This document shows positions 1 to 11,527 of a stretch of 64,000 nt of DNA, in pieces. The stretch spans positions 3,286,001 to 3,350,000 of the forward strand of contig NC_080421.1 of assembly GCF_029873635.1 (NCBI RefSeq), read 5' to 3'. This DNA comes from Malania oleifera. Lineage: Eukaryota; Streptophyta; Magnoliopsida; Santalales; Ximeniaceae. Numbering within the stretch: position 1 is the first letter of the stretch; every line of letters begins with the position of its first letter. Both the position numbers and the translations under genes were made by a program. The notes under the pieces are model-generated. The model was not told where the DNA came from. It saw only the letters and a program-made list of their open reading frames with translations, and ran no database searches.

Positions 1-1399
1 TGTTAACGCCGCTGTACGGAGTGGTGTGAGATTGGATGGTCGATGTGGTTATGTTTGAGAAGTGTGCTGTTATCGCCCCTGGTGTACGGACTAGTTTGGG
101 TACACCCATTGGACCTACAGACTAGACTATCGACTTGGCAGTGGTCGGTCAACCATTGTCAGGTCCCGCCTTCGGGCCACACAACCCAGTCATGTGGGGG
201 TAATACATGACAACAGCCAGCTAACCTACCAGGATGTTTTTTTTATGTTATTATTATGATATGAGATGAGTTATGTTATGAAATGCAGTATGTTCTGCCA
301 TGATTTTGATATACGTATGTTTTTCCCAGATTTGTTAAACAGTATTGGATATGATATGTATGATATATGTAGAACACGGATTACTTATGTTGCCACACAC
401 TAGTATTAGTTTATTTCCCTTACTGAGAGATGTCTCACCCCTAAAATTTCATACATTTTTCAGGAGCCCCAAATAGGAGAGCGGGAAAAGCCCCGCTGAA
501 CTAGATCAGTTGTTTGCCCTCTTTGGAAGGGTAAGTTTTGGTAGGGATGGTATGGTTTTATGGGAATTGTCCCTAGATTTCATTTTTGATATGTATATAT
601 GGGAGTACAGTGACTATAGTAACTCTGGTACATTGTGATGTATGTTATGATGAAATGAATATGATTGTATATTTTCTGCTGCGTAGGCTTCTGCTGTATG
701 TTGTGTTTTATCCGTGGTACCCATGGGTCCAGGTGAATGATGACCTGTTGAGTTGGATGTGGCATTTGTGTTATTGATATAAAAAAAAAATGTGTAAAAT
801 GAGCAGGTCATGACATTTAATATATTATTTCTTCCCTTGCTGAGATATGTCTCACCCGAATATAAATGTCTTTTTTTTTTTTTCAGGACCTCCTTGAGAT
901 CGAGCTTAGAGAGCTCGAAGTTTTATAGTATTTTTGGGAGATATAAGAAAAAAAAACGGGTGTAAACATTTTAATGATGTTTTTAGGAATGTTAATATTT
1001 TATATTTTATGTCTTATGTTTTAAGGATGATAAGAAAAGAATGATTGTGAATACTGGATGTTTTGGGGATATGTATATATGTTGAATATAGGTGGAAGCA
1101 TGGTTTATTACGGTGTGTAGATAGATTTTAGAAAACTATAGTATTATATTTTTGGAGATTATATTTATGTTTTCCGCTGCGTATATGTTGATTATGGATT
1201 ATCAAGGATTTTATCAGGTATAACGCGTCGGACCTGGGTTTAAGGGTTTGGGGCATTATAAAATGTGTATAGGGTTTACGTGTACCCCACAGGTTCGAAC
1301 CCTCATTCAGTATAGTATCATGTATGTTTTAAATGATACAGAGACAGGTTAGGTTACTATAATCACACCTGGAACCCATCCGTGGGTTCGAGGCGTGAC
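1..1399 (+). repeat. Ty3/gypsy LTR remnant (Tekay-like), cut by window edge
   Basis: This stretch shares several blocks, in the same order, with the LTR at 2970-4950. The blocks are a 'ttggcagtggtcggtc' segment near 137, a 'gccttcgggc' segment near 170, and a 'ctgaga.atgtctcaccc' block near 422 followed by 'tttcagga'. A second 'gatatgtctcaccc' block near 842 suggests internal duplication or a composite of two LTRs. The right end is placed near 1399 because the sequence closes with 'gtgaca', a normal LTR end, before unrelated DNA. No coding sequence is supported; short frames here are chance. Plus orientation is inferred from the shared block order. This is an old broken remnant. Confidence 0.6.
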
Positions 1400-2383
1400 A
1401 CTCTAACTCTCTTTATTATTTCTTGAAAATCATTTTTACAAAGAGCATTTTTTATTTGGGCATTTATTTTCAAGTGTTTTACTCTCTCTTACTTGCATAT
1501 TTGAAAAATTTTTAAGAGCAAAATTTTGGGATTTTTCCACATATCTCCATGGTAAATGTGTTGTTAAAGAAACACATTTTTGCATCCATGCTTTCATTGA
1601 TAAGCCTTTATATTGCAAACATCATTTGAGAAACTAAGACACTAAGTTCTCCGACTTCTTTATTGAAAATATTTTCGAAAATATATTTGATTTAGGGTTT
1701 AAATCTTTGAGGTCCTTATCATACACATTATATTTAAAGATTGTAAAATGATTTTGAAAGCTCCCTTACTCTACTGAGCATGATTTCATATCATATTAGG
1801 ACATGTTTTAGAGCTTTAATGTTGTACATCTCTACTTGTATTTAGAAGCATTGTTTTGTACAAAAATATTTTTAATGTACTAGCTGGGTTCAACCTGTAA
1901 TTGAACTAGAGAGTCTCAGCTCTGTAAGTAAGAGAAGTTGGACTCAGCCTTATAATTGAATTGGGGTTTTCCTCGCCCCATAAGGAGAGATTGTAACGAC
2001 TTCTGATCTATCCGTTGAAGTAAGCAGGGATAGTGTAATCCTTGGAGGGTACGCCCAAGGCGGGGACATAGACTGGTTTGGTCGAACCTCGATAACAAAT
2101 ATCATGTGTTTCTCTCTCTCCTTATCTCATTTAATTTCTGCACTTTAATTTTCATATGTGTATGTTTGTTCATTTACAATTACAATTATTTGCATGCACA
2201 CATTCAATTTAAATGAGATTTGCGGTACTCATGTATGTATGTATTTATTGTTCAATTATTTTACATACACGTGTATATTTTGAATAAGATATGATATTTA
2301 GTGAATCAACACTTATAGTTTAAATTAGCCGAAAAGTTTTAAAACCCAATTCACCCCCTCTTGGGATCACACAAATTCCAACA
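1400..2383 (+). repeat. Probable Ty1/copia LTR remnant
   Basis: The right part carries 'aattcaccccctcttggg' near 2349 followed by an end in 'ttccaaca'. This pattern is common at the 3' end of plant copia LTRs. Upstream there is a 'caaggcggggacatagactgg' type segment near 2055 and a T-rich tract. The left edge is not resolved, and no primer site or coding region follows, so this is a solo or truncated LTR. No host gene was seen. Family assignment rests on remembered motif style rather than alignment. Confidence 0.4.
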
Positions 2384-2969
2384 AGTTCTAAGAACTTTTT
2401 GAATGTGAACTAATGCAATTAGTGGTAATGAAGGATTAAATTTTTTTTTCTAACATAATGACATAAAATCAAATTCATTGAACAAACTCAATGCTCATTC
2501 CTAATATCATACTACAAGAAAGAAAAAAAGAAACGAATAAAATACTTTTTCTCTTTTCTTTTTTTCTCCTTTCCTCTCTTTTTTCACTTTGTTTTCTAAT
2601 AGAAATTATGTTTAGAAAAAATTGAAATTAGCAATGTAGTATAAAATTTTAAAATCAGTGTAAATGGAGAGAGAGAGAAAGAGAGAGGGAGAATCAAATA
2701 ATTAGGTTGTTATCATTCATACTGCATTTGAGAGTATGATTCTAAATCTTAAATTTGGATTTGGATGAATTTAAACAAATTTAAATATAATTTTATATTA
2801 CATTTTATACAAATTTAATACAATTTCAAATTCAAGATCTCTCCAAACATAAGGTTATTTGTTTTTCATATGATTATAAATTGCTTAATTGATTTAATTG
2901 ATCTTATACTCTTGTGTCCTTTTAGCATGTGGGGACTCGAAAATTTCGCTCAATTTCTCTGATACCACT
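2384..2969. other. AT-rich intergenic DNA, no gene seen
   Basis: Contains a short GA-rich tract near 2668-2692. At its right edge (about 2957-2968) lies a minus-strand match to the canonical initiator-methionine primer site TGGTATCAGAGA, directly abutting the LTR that starts at 2970. No open frame worth annotating. Confidence 0.5.
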
Positions 2970-3097
2970 TGTAATAACCTAAATATTTCATATTATAATA
3001 ATCACTGATACGGTGACAACTCGAATAATAATGAGATTTAAATAATAAAGAGGAAAGGAAATGGAAACAGTAACAGAAGGAGGAAGTCAACTCGCAT

Positions 3098-3251
3098 TCG
3101 TCGACGACAATGCATTTTGGAAATAATAACGGAGGGAAAATATTAGGACCTCGTCGACGAATACAAGGGATTCGTCGACGAGGGTATAGGAGGGTCTCGT
3201 CGACGAACTTTCTTAAGGATTCTTCGACGAGGTGGCGTGTCTCGTCGACGA
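3098..3251. repeat. Cluster of TCGTCGACGA palindromes in LTR U3
   Basis: Five exact or near-exact copies of the 10-bp palindrome TCGTCGACGA and one degenerate copy lie within about 155 bp, at irregular spacing of roughly 20-50 bp. A weaker set of the same motif recurs at 37710-37790. Position upstream of a TATA-like box suggests protein-binding sites of the LTR promoter, which is inference. Confidence 0.6.
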
Positions 3252-3260
3252 ATTTGACCC

Positions 3261-3268
3261 TATAAGTA
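3261..3268 (+). promoter_or_regulatory. TATA-like box of Tekay-like LTR
   Basis: TATAAGTA lies just downstream of the palindrome cluster and just upstream of a CT-rich leader, the expected place for the LTR core promoter. No direct evidence of activity. Confidence 0.4.
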
Positions 3269-4017
3269 GTAGAAATCCAGATTTAAACATAAAAATTAGG
3301 AAATATCTCACACACTCTCTCTCCCTACGGTTTCTCTCTCTTCTCTCTTCGATTTTGGCTGAATTTCCACCGGTTCGACGATTTGAAATCACCACAACGC
3401 TCCTGGGGAAGTTCTCTCCAAATCTGTCAGAGCGGATCGTTGGTGAAAGCAAGTTGATATTCATCCCTGAGTTGAAGTAAGACTTTTTATGCTGAATTTG
3501 GTCTTACTGTAGTTATATGAAATGATATACACGTAAAAATACTGAAGTTTAGTACTGCGAGTTTTCATTTTCAGGGTATTGATAAGGAATTCCTACGGGT
3601 GTGAGACCAGAGTTTATAGGGCCTTTTCTCAGTAGTCAGGTAAGGGAATAAACTAAAGCAGTTATTTTCCATGCAAATTATTATTATGTATGAGTAAATT
3701 TACTTTGAGAAAAGCATGTATTATATCTATATATTACGAAGGAATTGTACATTTCGGAAAATACTGCTAATATGTTGAAATGAATATGTATGTATGAGAT
3801 GACAAAAACTATGATGTTTGAATACAATGTATGGTTTTATACAGCACACGTGTGGCATGAATATTATTTTACGTGGAAAAATATCATGATATGACAATGA
3901 TGTGAATGGAATATGTTTTGAGAAATTAAGAAAGAATACAATACATTATGATGTTGAAAATACATGATAAATTGATTATTTTCAGAATGAAATACATATA
4001 TGAAATGATTTTGGCGC

Positions 4018-4101
4018 GAGGCCGTATTTATGAAACGATCGGCACGAGGCCGTATTTATGAAATGTTCGACGTGAGGCCGTATTTATGAAATTATGAAAG
4101 A
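4018..4101 (+). repeat. 28-bp tandem repeat, three copies, inside LTR
   Basis: Three consecutive units begin gaggccgtatttatgaaa at 4018, 4046 and 4074. A similar but distinct 30-bp array occupies the comparable part of the inverted LTR at 5831-5950, so this part of the LTR family tends to carry short tandem arrays. Confidence 0.7.
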
Positions 4102-4950
4102 TGCTATAACATCATGTATTATATGTTATCAGAACCTGAATGTTAGTTTAGTTTAGTTCAAGAACACAGTACCGTAGCTTATAGACCAGATATCTATGAT
4201 CCAATTGGTGCTAACCACCCCACGAGGGGGTGGGAGATGGATAGTCGATGGGGCTTTCAATAGAGTGTGGACGTTCACTTGGCAGTCCCGACCAGGGTGT
4301 GGCAGGTCCATCGTAGTTACAAACATTTTTGACTTGGCAGTGGTCGGCCAGCCATGTTGGGTGTCGCCTTCGGGTTGTACAACCTGTCATAGGGGGTAAT
4401 ACATGACATCAGTTAACTATTCATCCTGAGTATGTTTTCAGTATTATCAGTTATAATAGACGTTTTATGAACGATATGATTTATTAGCGAATATGAAAAT
4501 ATATGATTATTCAGCACGATATGATGAATGTGTACAGATATATGAAATGTATTGTATATATATAACTGCATTATATATTCATGTTGCTACATAGTTGTAT
4601 TTAGTTTATTTTTCCTTACTGAGATATGTCTCACCCCTGAACATTAAATGATTTTCAGGAAACCCAGAAAGAGCGGTGGTCAAGGCCGCCGTTGAGTGAG
4701 TTGAGCTTCCCTACTAGAAGGGTAAGCATTGATTTAGGATTAGGAGATTTTTGTTGTATGATCCTAGGGTTATTTGATGTTTTGGAGGTTGCATATAAAC
4801 ACAGTATTATGGGATTATAGTAGATTCTGGTATTATGTATATTACGGTTTGAGAATGTGAGAATGACAGGTGTCCCCGTTAATCACAGGTTCAGGTTGAC
4901 TTTTCTATTTATTATGTTTCATTTTATATTAAGATTTTGAGGTTGTTACA

Positions 4951-5500
4951 GTTTGATATCATAGCCTAGGATACTAGGTTCTGTAGACTTTAGAGTGCAG
5001 CAGTAATAATACCAGAGTATAGGATAAGAGAATTTGAGGTCTGGTTTTGTAGTCTAGATGCAAGATTTCCGTGGTGGTTTGTGTGATTTTCCTGGGGTGA
5101 CGATTTCAGGAAAGTCATGGTAAACTATCGTCGGGTTGGGTATCTAGGTTGCAGGATTGAACCTTGAATTAAGATTAGGAGGGATAAATTAATTAGAAGT
5201 ATATATTATATTGGTTGGGTGACATGAATAGAAAAGGGGTTCTGAGTTAAGTTACTTGTTTTTCAGGATGGACCCTGGTGGCAGTAGTGCCCACGCTAGT
5301 AGGAGTGAGGGTGCTGACCCTCAGGCGATGCGGGCACAGCAAGTCATAGCTGAGATTGCCAGAATTTTGAGGGAGCAGGGTGGTCCGTCTGTAGGCGACG
5401 GTAGTTTGATAGAGAAATTTATACAGATGAATCCTCAGACCTTCTCTGGAGGAACAGATCTTGCAGTCGCTGAAGGACATTTTCGCATACATAATATTGG
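4951..5500 (+). pseudogene. Leader and gag start of Tekay-like Ty3/gypsy element
   Basis: Right after the LTR lies a primer-site-like segment (4953-4966, a degenerate form of TGGTATCAGAGC). An ATG at 5268 opens a frame whose first residues read MDPGGSSAHASRSEGADPQA. The frame continues with the EIARxLREQGG and FSGGTD motifs typical of Tekay/Del chromovirus gag N-termini. Only about 70 residues belong to gag before the sequence passes into an inverted LTR. No protease, RT or integrase follows. It is a fossil fragment and clearly broken. Confidence 0.75.
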
Positions 5501-5830
5501 ATAATCATAGGGTGAGCCACCTCTCAGTAAAATGGAATACACTATTATCAGTGTGTGATAGATGAGTTTTATTATATAATCATTTATATATATATTTTAT
5601 ATTGTCCCTAAATAAATATGTCATTGGTATATATAATATGATGTAGTTAAGATAAATCTACTAATGTAAGTTTTATGACATATGTTAGATAATATAAAGC
5701 AGTTCATAATAAATCTACTAACATAGGTTTAACAACATATCACGGATAATTTAATTCACACTTCTATAGCACTTCTATATGCATACAAATTTTCTATACT
5801 GAGCATACCTCCCCATCGGCATTAGTACAG

Positions 5831-5950
5831 ATGCCACATAGGCCTTCTACCTCGATTTATATGCCACATAGGCCTTCTACCCCGATTTATATGGCACACG
5901 GGCCTTCTTCTCCGATTTATATGCCACACAGGCCTTCTACTCCGATTTAT
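5831..5950 (+). repeat. 30-bp tandem repeat, four copies
   Basis: Four units at 5831, 5861, 5891 and 5921 share the pattern atgccacataggccttctac followed by c.cgatttat. Differences between units are few. The array lies inside the minus-oriented LTR. Confidence 0.85.
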
Positions 5951-6182
5951 ATTTAGTCACTTCATATTTCCTAATTCGATGCGAAGTTTAACTTATCATA
6001 AAACGAAATTAAACTGTCATATTCATATATTCATATCAAATCCGTCATTTCATAATTAACAGAGTTAAACCGTCATATTCACATATCCATATCAAATTTG
6101 CCATTCCAGAATTAACGGAACGATACTGTCATATTCACATACCCATATCGAATCGATTGTTTCATAATTTCACAATAATCCT

Positions 6183-6213
<31 letters not shown>

Positions 6214-6907
6214 CCATATATCCATAAATCAGCATAGCAACACATATTCGCAATATGATACCATAACATTTCAACAGATCCATTTAAAAAAAAAAAAAAC
6301 CTACTATTAATTTATCTCATGCCATACATTTCACATTAAATCACAATTAAGTAATATAGTTGGAAAAAGTATGTTTTTCTAAAAATCCGGTCCCATCATG
6401 TCTGAAAATTTATTTAATTTAAAATTTGCAATTTTCGAAAAGTGAAGACGCCTAGCCTACTCGCCTGGTTTTTTCCAAATACGTTTAATATTCAAAAACA
6501 ACCATTTCTTACACCCGAATCGTTTAGAAAAATCATATACGACATATACGTATCATATACGCAAGTTTAATCAATTCAAAATCTAGAAAAAGCTGACATA
6601 TTCTATTCCCCTTACCTGTTTACCGAAGATATGCCTGCAAGGATCCTGAAACGATGTCTGCAGCGTTTGGAGCACAAAACCCTGAATTCATATACTTTAG
6701 TTTAATCGGTTCAACTTTGAAATAACAACTACTATAACATCCCTAAGCTCACATACCCCAATTTAACCGGTTAGATTTGGAAATAACAACCAACCTGATA
6801 TCCATATATTCTTAATTTTCAATTTAATCGATTAATTTTTAAAAACAATTGACATAATTTATTCTCCTTACCTTAACTCTGGAGTGGTGCTTACATAGAG
6901 AAATTGA

Positions 6908-6910
<3 letters not shown>

Positions 6911-6990
<80 letters not shown>
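6911..6990. repeat. GA microsatellite
   Basis: Two (GA)n runs are separated by a short 'gtttgagg' interruption, inside the minus-oriented LTR where they form the CT-rich leader on the minus strand. Confidence 0.9.
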
Positions 6991-6993
<3 letters not shown>

Positions 6994-7306
6994 ACGCTTG
7001 GGGGGTGTGAATGAAATTGAAATGGAAGACTTCCCAACCCTATATATATATATATACTAATATTATAATGTTATATTATATTAGATTATATTATATTAAT
7101 ATATTATTATATTATATTAATATATTAATATATTATATTATTTAATTAATAATAATAATTAATTAATTAATTAATTTTTTATTTTTATTTTTTATATTAG
7201 ATTAGATTATATTAATATATTATTATATTAATTAATTAATTAATTTTGTATTTTTATTTTTTACTTTTTTTACACTTCCATGCATATTATTTTTGGGGTT
7301 GCTACA

Positions 7307-7585
7307 TAGCATTTTAGACCTCAAGCATTCATTCAACTTTCATAACTTTTGAAGCCTATAACTCTCCATTCGCATTGCTTTAATCTTCATAACTCTACTT
7401 CTTTGGTCATAGCCCTCGTTTTGATTCACCGGTCCAAGGCTCAAGCTTCTCTCTCTCTCTCTCTCACTCTGAAGACGTAAGTCACAACTCATAAAAAATA
7501 ATCGTTAGGACTACCAATTTAGATTAGATGAAGCAATTCTCAGGATTATGAGTGAGCACTAACTTAATTCATAACTTTAAACAAA
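7307..7585. other. Short flank between LTR debris and Ogre element
   Basis: Carries a small CT run near 7447-7466 and otherwise unremarkable sequence. It is the left flank of the Ogre insertion; the right flank resumes at 34449. I see no gene in it. Confidence 0.4.
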
Positions 7586-7590
7586 TTAGG
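7586..7590 (+). repeat. Left target site duplication of Ogre element
   Basis: TTAGG directly precedes the 5' LTR and is repeated exactly after the 3' LTR at 34444-34448. A 5-bp duplication is what Ty3/gypsy integrases make. Confidence 0.85.
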
Positions 7591-7671
7591 TGTAGACACC
7601 CCATTTTTACCCAGGCCCAATATATGTATTACTATTATTATTATTATTATTGTTATTTTATTATTTTTCCC

Positions 7672-7705
<34 letters not shown>

Positions 7706-10700
7706 ATTAATAATTATTTTCATATATATTATTTCCAAAAGAAAAATATACCATAAACTAAAAAGGAAAGGGGAGATTTAGGGTTTCTAATTTTTGCTCA
7801 TAAAAAACCTCTTCTTCTCTTCAAACAGGGGGGAGCGCACGGCAGGGGGGTCTTCTTCTTCTCCTTCTTCTTCTTGAACCCCTCTACTTCCGGCCAGTCT
7901 AATCCTCGCCTTCACATAGTCACGCAACCCCACGGCTCCGGTCATTCTAGGACCTGCTGCAATCCTTCGACCACCCTCCGGAGGAAGCCACAGACCAGCT
8001 CTGGCGTTCCATCTCCCGGCGACAGGATCACCGCAGCAGTGCACCAGCGATCCCAGTAGCCCTCTGCAACTCTCCACTGAACCACCAGACCAGCAGATGG
8101 CCACCAACTAGCCGAGAAGACCAGCTCCAGGAAACCACCAGTCTTCAGCAGCGATCCAGCTCCTGTAACCCAGCCTGGCGTCACCGTTGCCGTCGCTCCC
8201 AACAGCGCAGGCAGAGGCACAACACGCTGCTCTCTCCTCTCTCTTGCACAAACCTCACGGCTGAACAAGAGAACAGCTGCCATCCACCTCACTGACCACT
8301 CCTACTCCACGCCTCCCTGTTCCAATTTCCCACAGTAAGTCCCCGCTGTAAGTCTCTCTGCCAGAATACCTGCAGGCCACAAACACACACATACACTCTG
8401 TATACATAAAACTATTTGTTAGGTTATATTTTGTATATACGCAAGATTGCAGGTATTAAACCACTGGTATATATTCATGTTATTTTTGTATTATTATTAT
8501 TATTATTAGTTATTTTTGTCATTACTATTATATATATTATTACCATAAAATATGAAGGGAATAAAAATGAAAAAGGGAAGGAGAAGAAGGAATTACTATT
8601 ATATATATTATTACCATAAAATATGAAGGGAATAAAAATGAAAAAGGAAAGGAGAAGAAGGAATTTTTAGGGTTGAAATTTTATAAAAGGGGGGAGCCGG
8701 AGGCGCTACAAGGAGGGGGGGTGAGCGCACAGCCATAAAAAAAAGAAAACTTTCCGATGCTCACGCTCAGGCAGCCTTCATCCCCGGCCGACTCCACCTT
8801 CCCCATCACCCTCTCTCTTTCATTCCCTGCAATCCCTCAGCGTTCACTGTCTTCTTCCCTCATCCTATCCACACAGCAGCCCCTCCTTACCTCTCTCTGC
8901 TCAAACAGAGCCACAAACCAGCCCCACTGTTCCAGCCATCTCCCTACAGGCCATCCGAGCAACCAGCGCTGCCCACCACCAAAACTTCACGGTCACCCCT
9001 TTTCCGACGAACCCATCATCTTCGGCCAGCCACCATTCCTCTCCGCCACGGCACATCTTACCCTTTCCCATCACCCAATCTAGCTCGCAGACCAGAATAG
9101 AAGAACAGCCAAGCCCCTCAGCAGCAACAGCTCCGGCGACCCAGCTCTGTGGTCTCCCGAACGCCACCGTCACGCCAGATCACAGGGTCGTCACCTTTGG
9201 CAGTATCGGACGGGAAGAAGGAAGTAGGTTGGGTCCTCATCGCTGGAGAGAATAGTTGGAGCCGGCATCATCGTCATCGTCATCTGGAGCGAGTCCTTCT
9301 CTTCGCAGCAACTCATCCCGGGTGGTAAGCTCCTTTCATGCAAGCCACACACACACGCGCACATATATATGCCTATATATATATACATGTACAGGTAAAG
9401 TTTAAATTTTTTATCATACATTTAATTGGGTTTATGTATATACACCAGATATTGGTTTTATTCTAATTCTTGAAGTTCAAGTTTTTTTTATTGTATTATT
9501 ATTATTTTTATTTCTTTTCCTTTTATTTGCATGTGGGTATGTACTAATATAATATCTGTGGTGGTATTTAGTGTGCATATATTAATATAATATTTGTTGT
9601 AGTATTTAGTAATATTTATATCTAGGCTATGAGTATATGTATATTAATGCATTATTTGCTGTAATATTTAGGGTAGGTATGTGTGTATGTTGATATACTA
9701 TAGTATTTAGTTAATATTATTATTATTATTGTTATTTTTGCTAGTTTAGGTTTGTCCTAATATCTAATGTCTTGATTTTTGTTTTTTTTCTTCTTGGCGT
9801 ATGCAGGTATATAGGTTTTTATGATTTTTATAGTTATTTTAATTTTTGGTACTCAGGGTATGTTTTGATCGTATTATTCATATAAGTTAATTTTCTTGAG
9901 TGTAGAAATTTTTATAGTTGGAATTTGTTTGAACATTTAAATTTTAATTTCATTTTATTCGTTGAGTAGTCCATGTTATTACTGCATGTTTAATACATTT
10001 TTGGAATAGTTGTTGTAATTATTTAATTAAGAGAGTCCTTGTTTGACATCCATATTGTTTGGAGCTATTTAGGGTTTTTGCCGTAATTAATGTTCACATG
10101 TAGGGTTATCATCATTCACATTTAGTATTTATTTCATGGGTAGCATATTAATTTTTAGGGTTCTATACCAATTTTCGATTTGATAATTTTCCATGAGTAT
10201 ATCGAATATTCATATTAATTTTATATTATTTTCATAATTTGACTGTTTGCTTACCTTTGCACAATAATTCACTGATTTTAGGGATATTTGGTTTCCATAA
10301 TCTAATTATAAGTTTATTTCCTTAGTTTCAACAATTTTTGTTTCCATATATACTGTGTATATCTTTGATTGTGTGTTCATATTTACCATGGTTAGTGTTA
10401 CTATAAAAAAAAAAAGAGGGCGCTACTAGTAATATAACCATTAGTGTATACATGTATATATATATATTTATTTATTTATTATGGTTTATTATTTTGTTAT
10501 TGCGTACATATGTATGTTCATTATTATTTATTATTTGTTTATTTCTTGTATACGATTGAAATTTTATTTTATTTTATTTTCATATTTATAATATTGTTGT
10601 GGAATTTTAATGCTATAATAGTTATTTTAATAAATAATATCTACATAAAGTAACTTAGGGTTTTTACATATTTAGTAATAAAAGTAATACTTTGAGTAAT

Positions 10701-11505
10701 GATACATATTTAGTAAAGTAGGGTTTTAGGCAATTACATATTTAGTAATAATGCAATACATTTAGTAACTTAGGACTCTAGGTAATTATATTTAGTAATT
10801 TGAGTATTTTTGGGTAATAATTCAGTAATATAAACATCTTAAGTAATAATATGTATTTATGATCTTAACGCACATGGTATATGGTATTATATTACTTATT
10901 TTAGTACTCGTAATATTTTAGTAGATATGTGTTATTATTAATATTATTAGCAATAGCGTAATATCTTCACTTATTATCTTATTAATATATGTTAAAACCT
11001 CCTATATTAGTACTTTCCTATTAAAAATTCTATACGATTTTCAAAATCTGGGAGTGTATTTTTGTAAATTATTTTCGATTTTTATCCCTATGATCTAATT
11101 GCAAGGGGTATAAGCCTTCGGGCTTCACGTACCCTAAGCTCTGAGGGATTATATATATATATGTTATCTTTATTTATTTATTTATTTTTCACATTTATTT
11201 ATAAATTCATAAAATAGGAGTAATTTGAAGAATTATTAGATTAACTTAGGGATAATTTCAAATTAATTAGGTACCGTTCGTAAGAACGGGCACGTAGGGG
11301 GTGCTCGTACCTTCCCCTCGCGTAACCGAACTCCCGACCCCAACTCTGGTAATGTAGACCGATTCTACCCCTAACGGGGTAGTGATCATGTGTTCTAACC
11401 GCACTAAAGGTTAGTGGCGACTCCTACACCATATTTTTTTTGAAAATATTAAAATGATTTTAATTTCGCCGCCCGGGGCACACGCGCTCCCGGGACGTCG
11501 CGACA
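7591..11505 (+). repeat. 5' LTR of Ogre element (3.9 kb)
   Basis: It shares its first about 70 bp with the 3' LTR, and its last about 400 bp are nearly the same (the 'ggtaccgttcgtaagaacggg' to CGCGACA part). The middle carries a GC- and CT-rich block of about 1.6 kb (7.75-9.4 kb) not visible in the 3' LTR. That block looks internally duplicated: two similar halves each start with an A-rich tract, then 'gggg.gagcgcac' and a C-rich stretch. Short frames inside are low-complexity chance frames. Confidence 0.85.
8682..8689 (+). promoter_or_regulatory. TATA box of Ogre 5' LTR
   Basis: TATAAAAG followed by a G-rich then C-rich leader is a strong core-promoter match and lies in the 5' LTR about 2.8 kb before the primer site. 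A weaker A-rich match is present near 7797 in the sister half of the duplicated block. Function is inferred. Confidence 0.5.
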
Positions 11506-11508
11506 GCT

Positions 11509-11526
11509 TGGCGACTCCGCTGGGGA
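11509..11526 (+). other. Primer binding site, forward copy
   Basis: TGGCGACTCCGCTGGGGA, three bases after the 5' LTR. Its complement ends in CCA as a tRNA 3' end must. This class of site is reported as arginine-tRNA in Ogre elements. Confidence 0.8.
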
Positions 11527-11527
11527 A

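Larger units (their letters stand above)
2970..4950 (+). repeat. Ty3/gypsy LTR (Tekay-like), plus orientation
   Basis: The segment begins TGTAATAACCT and ends AGGTTGTTACA, so the terminal inverted repeat is about 11 bp. It is followed by a degenerate primer site and a gag start. Inside, in order, are a cluster of TCGTCGACGA palindromes (probable U3), a TATA-like box, a CT-rich leader, three 28-bp repeats, and the 'gatatgtctcacccc...tttcagga' block shared with the other LTRs in the window. The length of 1981 bp is normal for this lineage. It is the 5' LTR of a broken element. Confidence 0.75.
5501..7306 (-). repeat. Ty3/gypsy LTR fragment, minus orientation
   Basis: Reads as a related LTR on the minus strand. 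The block 'gtgagccacctctcagtaa' near 5513 is the reverse complement of the 'ctgaga..tgtctcac' block of the other LTRs. The right edge 'ggggttgctaca' gives TGTAGCAACCCC as the minus-strand start. A TATA-rich stretch near 7040-7055 precedes, on the minus strand, CT-rich leader sequence (GA-rich on plus). It joins the gag fragment head-on, so the two LTRs at 2970-4950 and here face each other. No matching target duplication was found at the outer ends, so this is a rearranged composite or two independent insertions. Confidence 0.6.

Noticed and set aside
7787-9173. Proline/serine-rich and antisense frames of 60-116 residues
   Set aside because: They lie in the CT-rich block of the Ogre 5' LTR; overlapping frames on both strands with no domain indicate chance.
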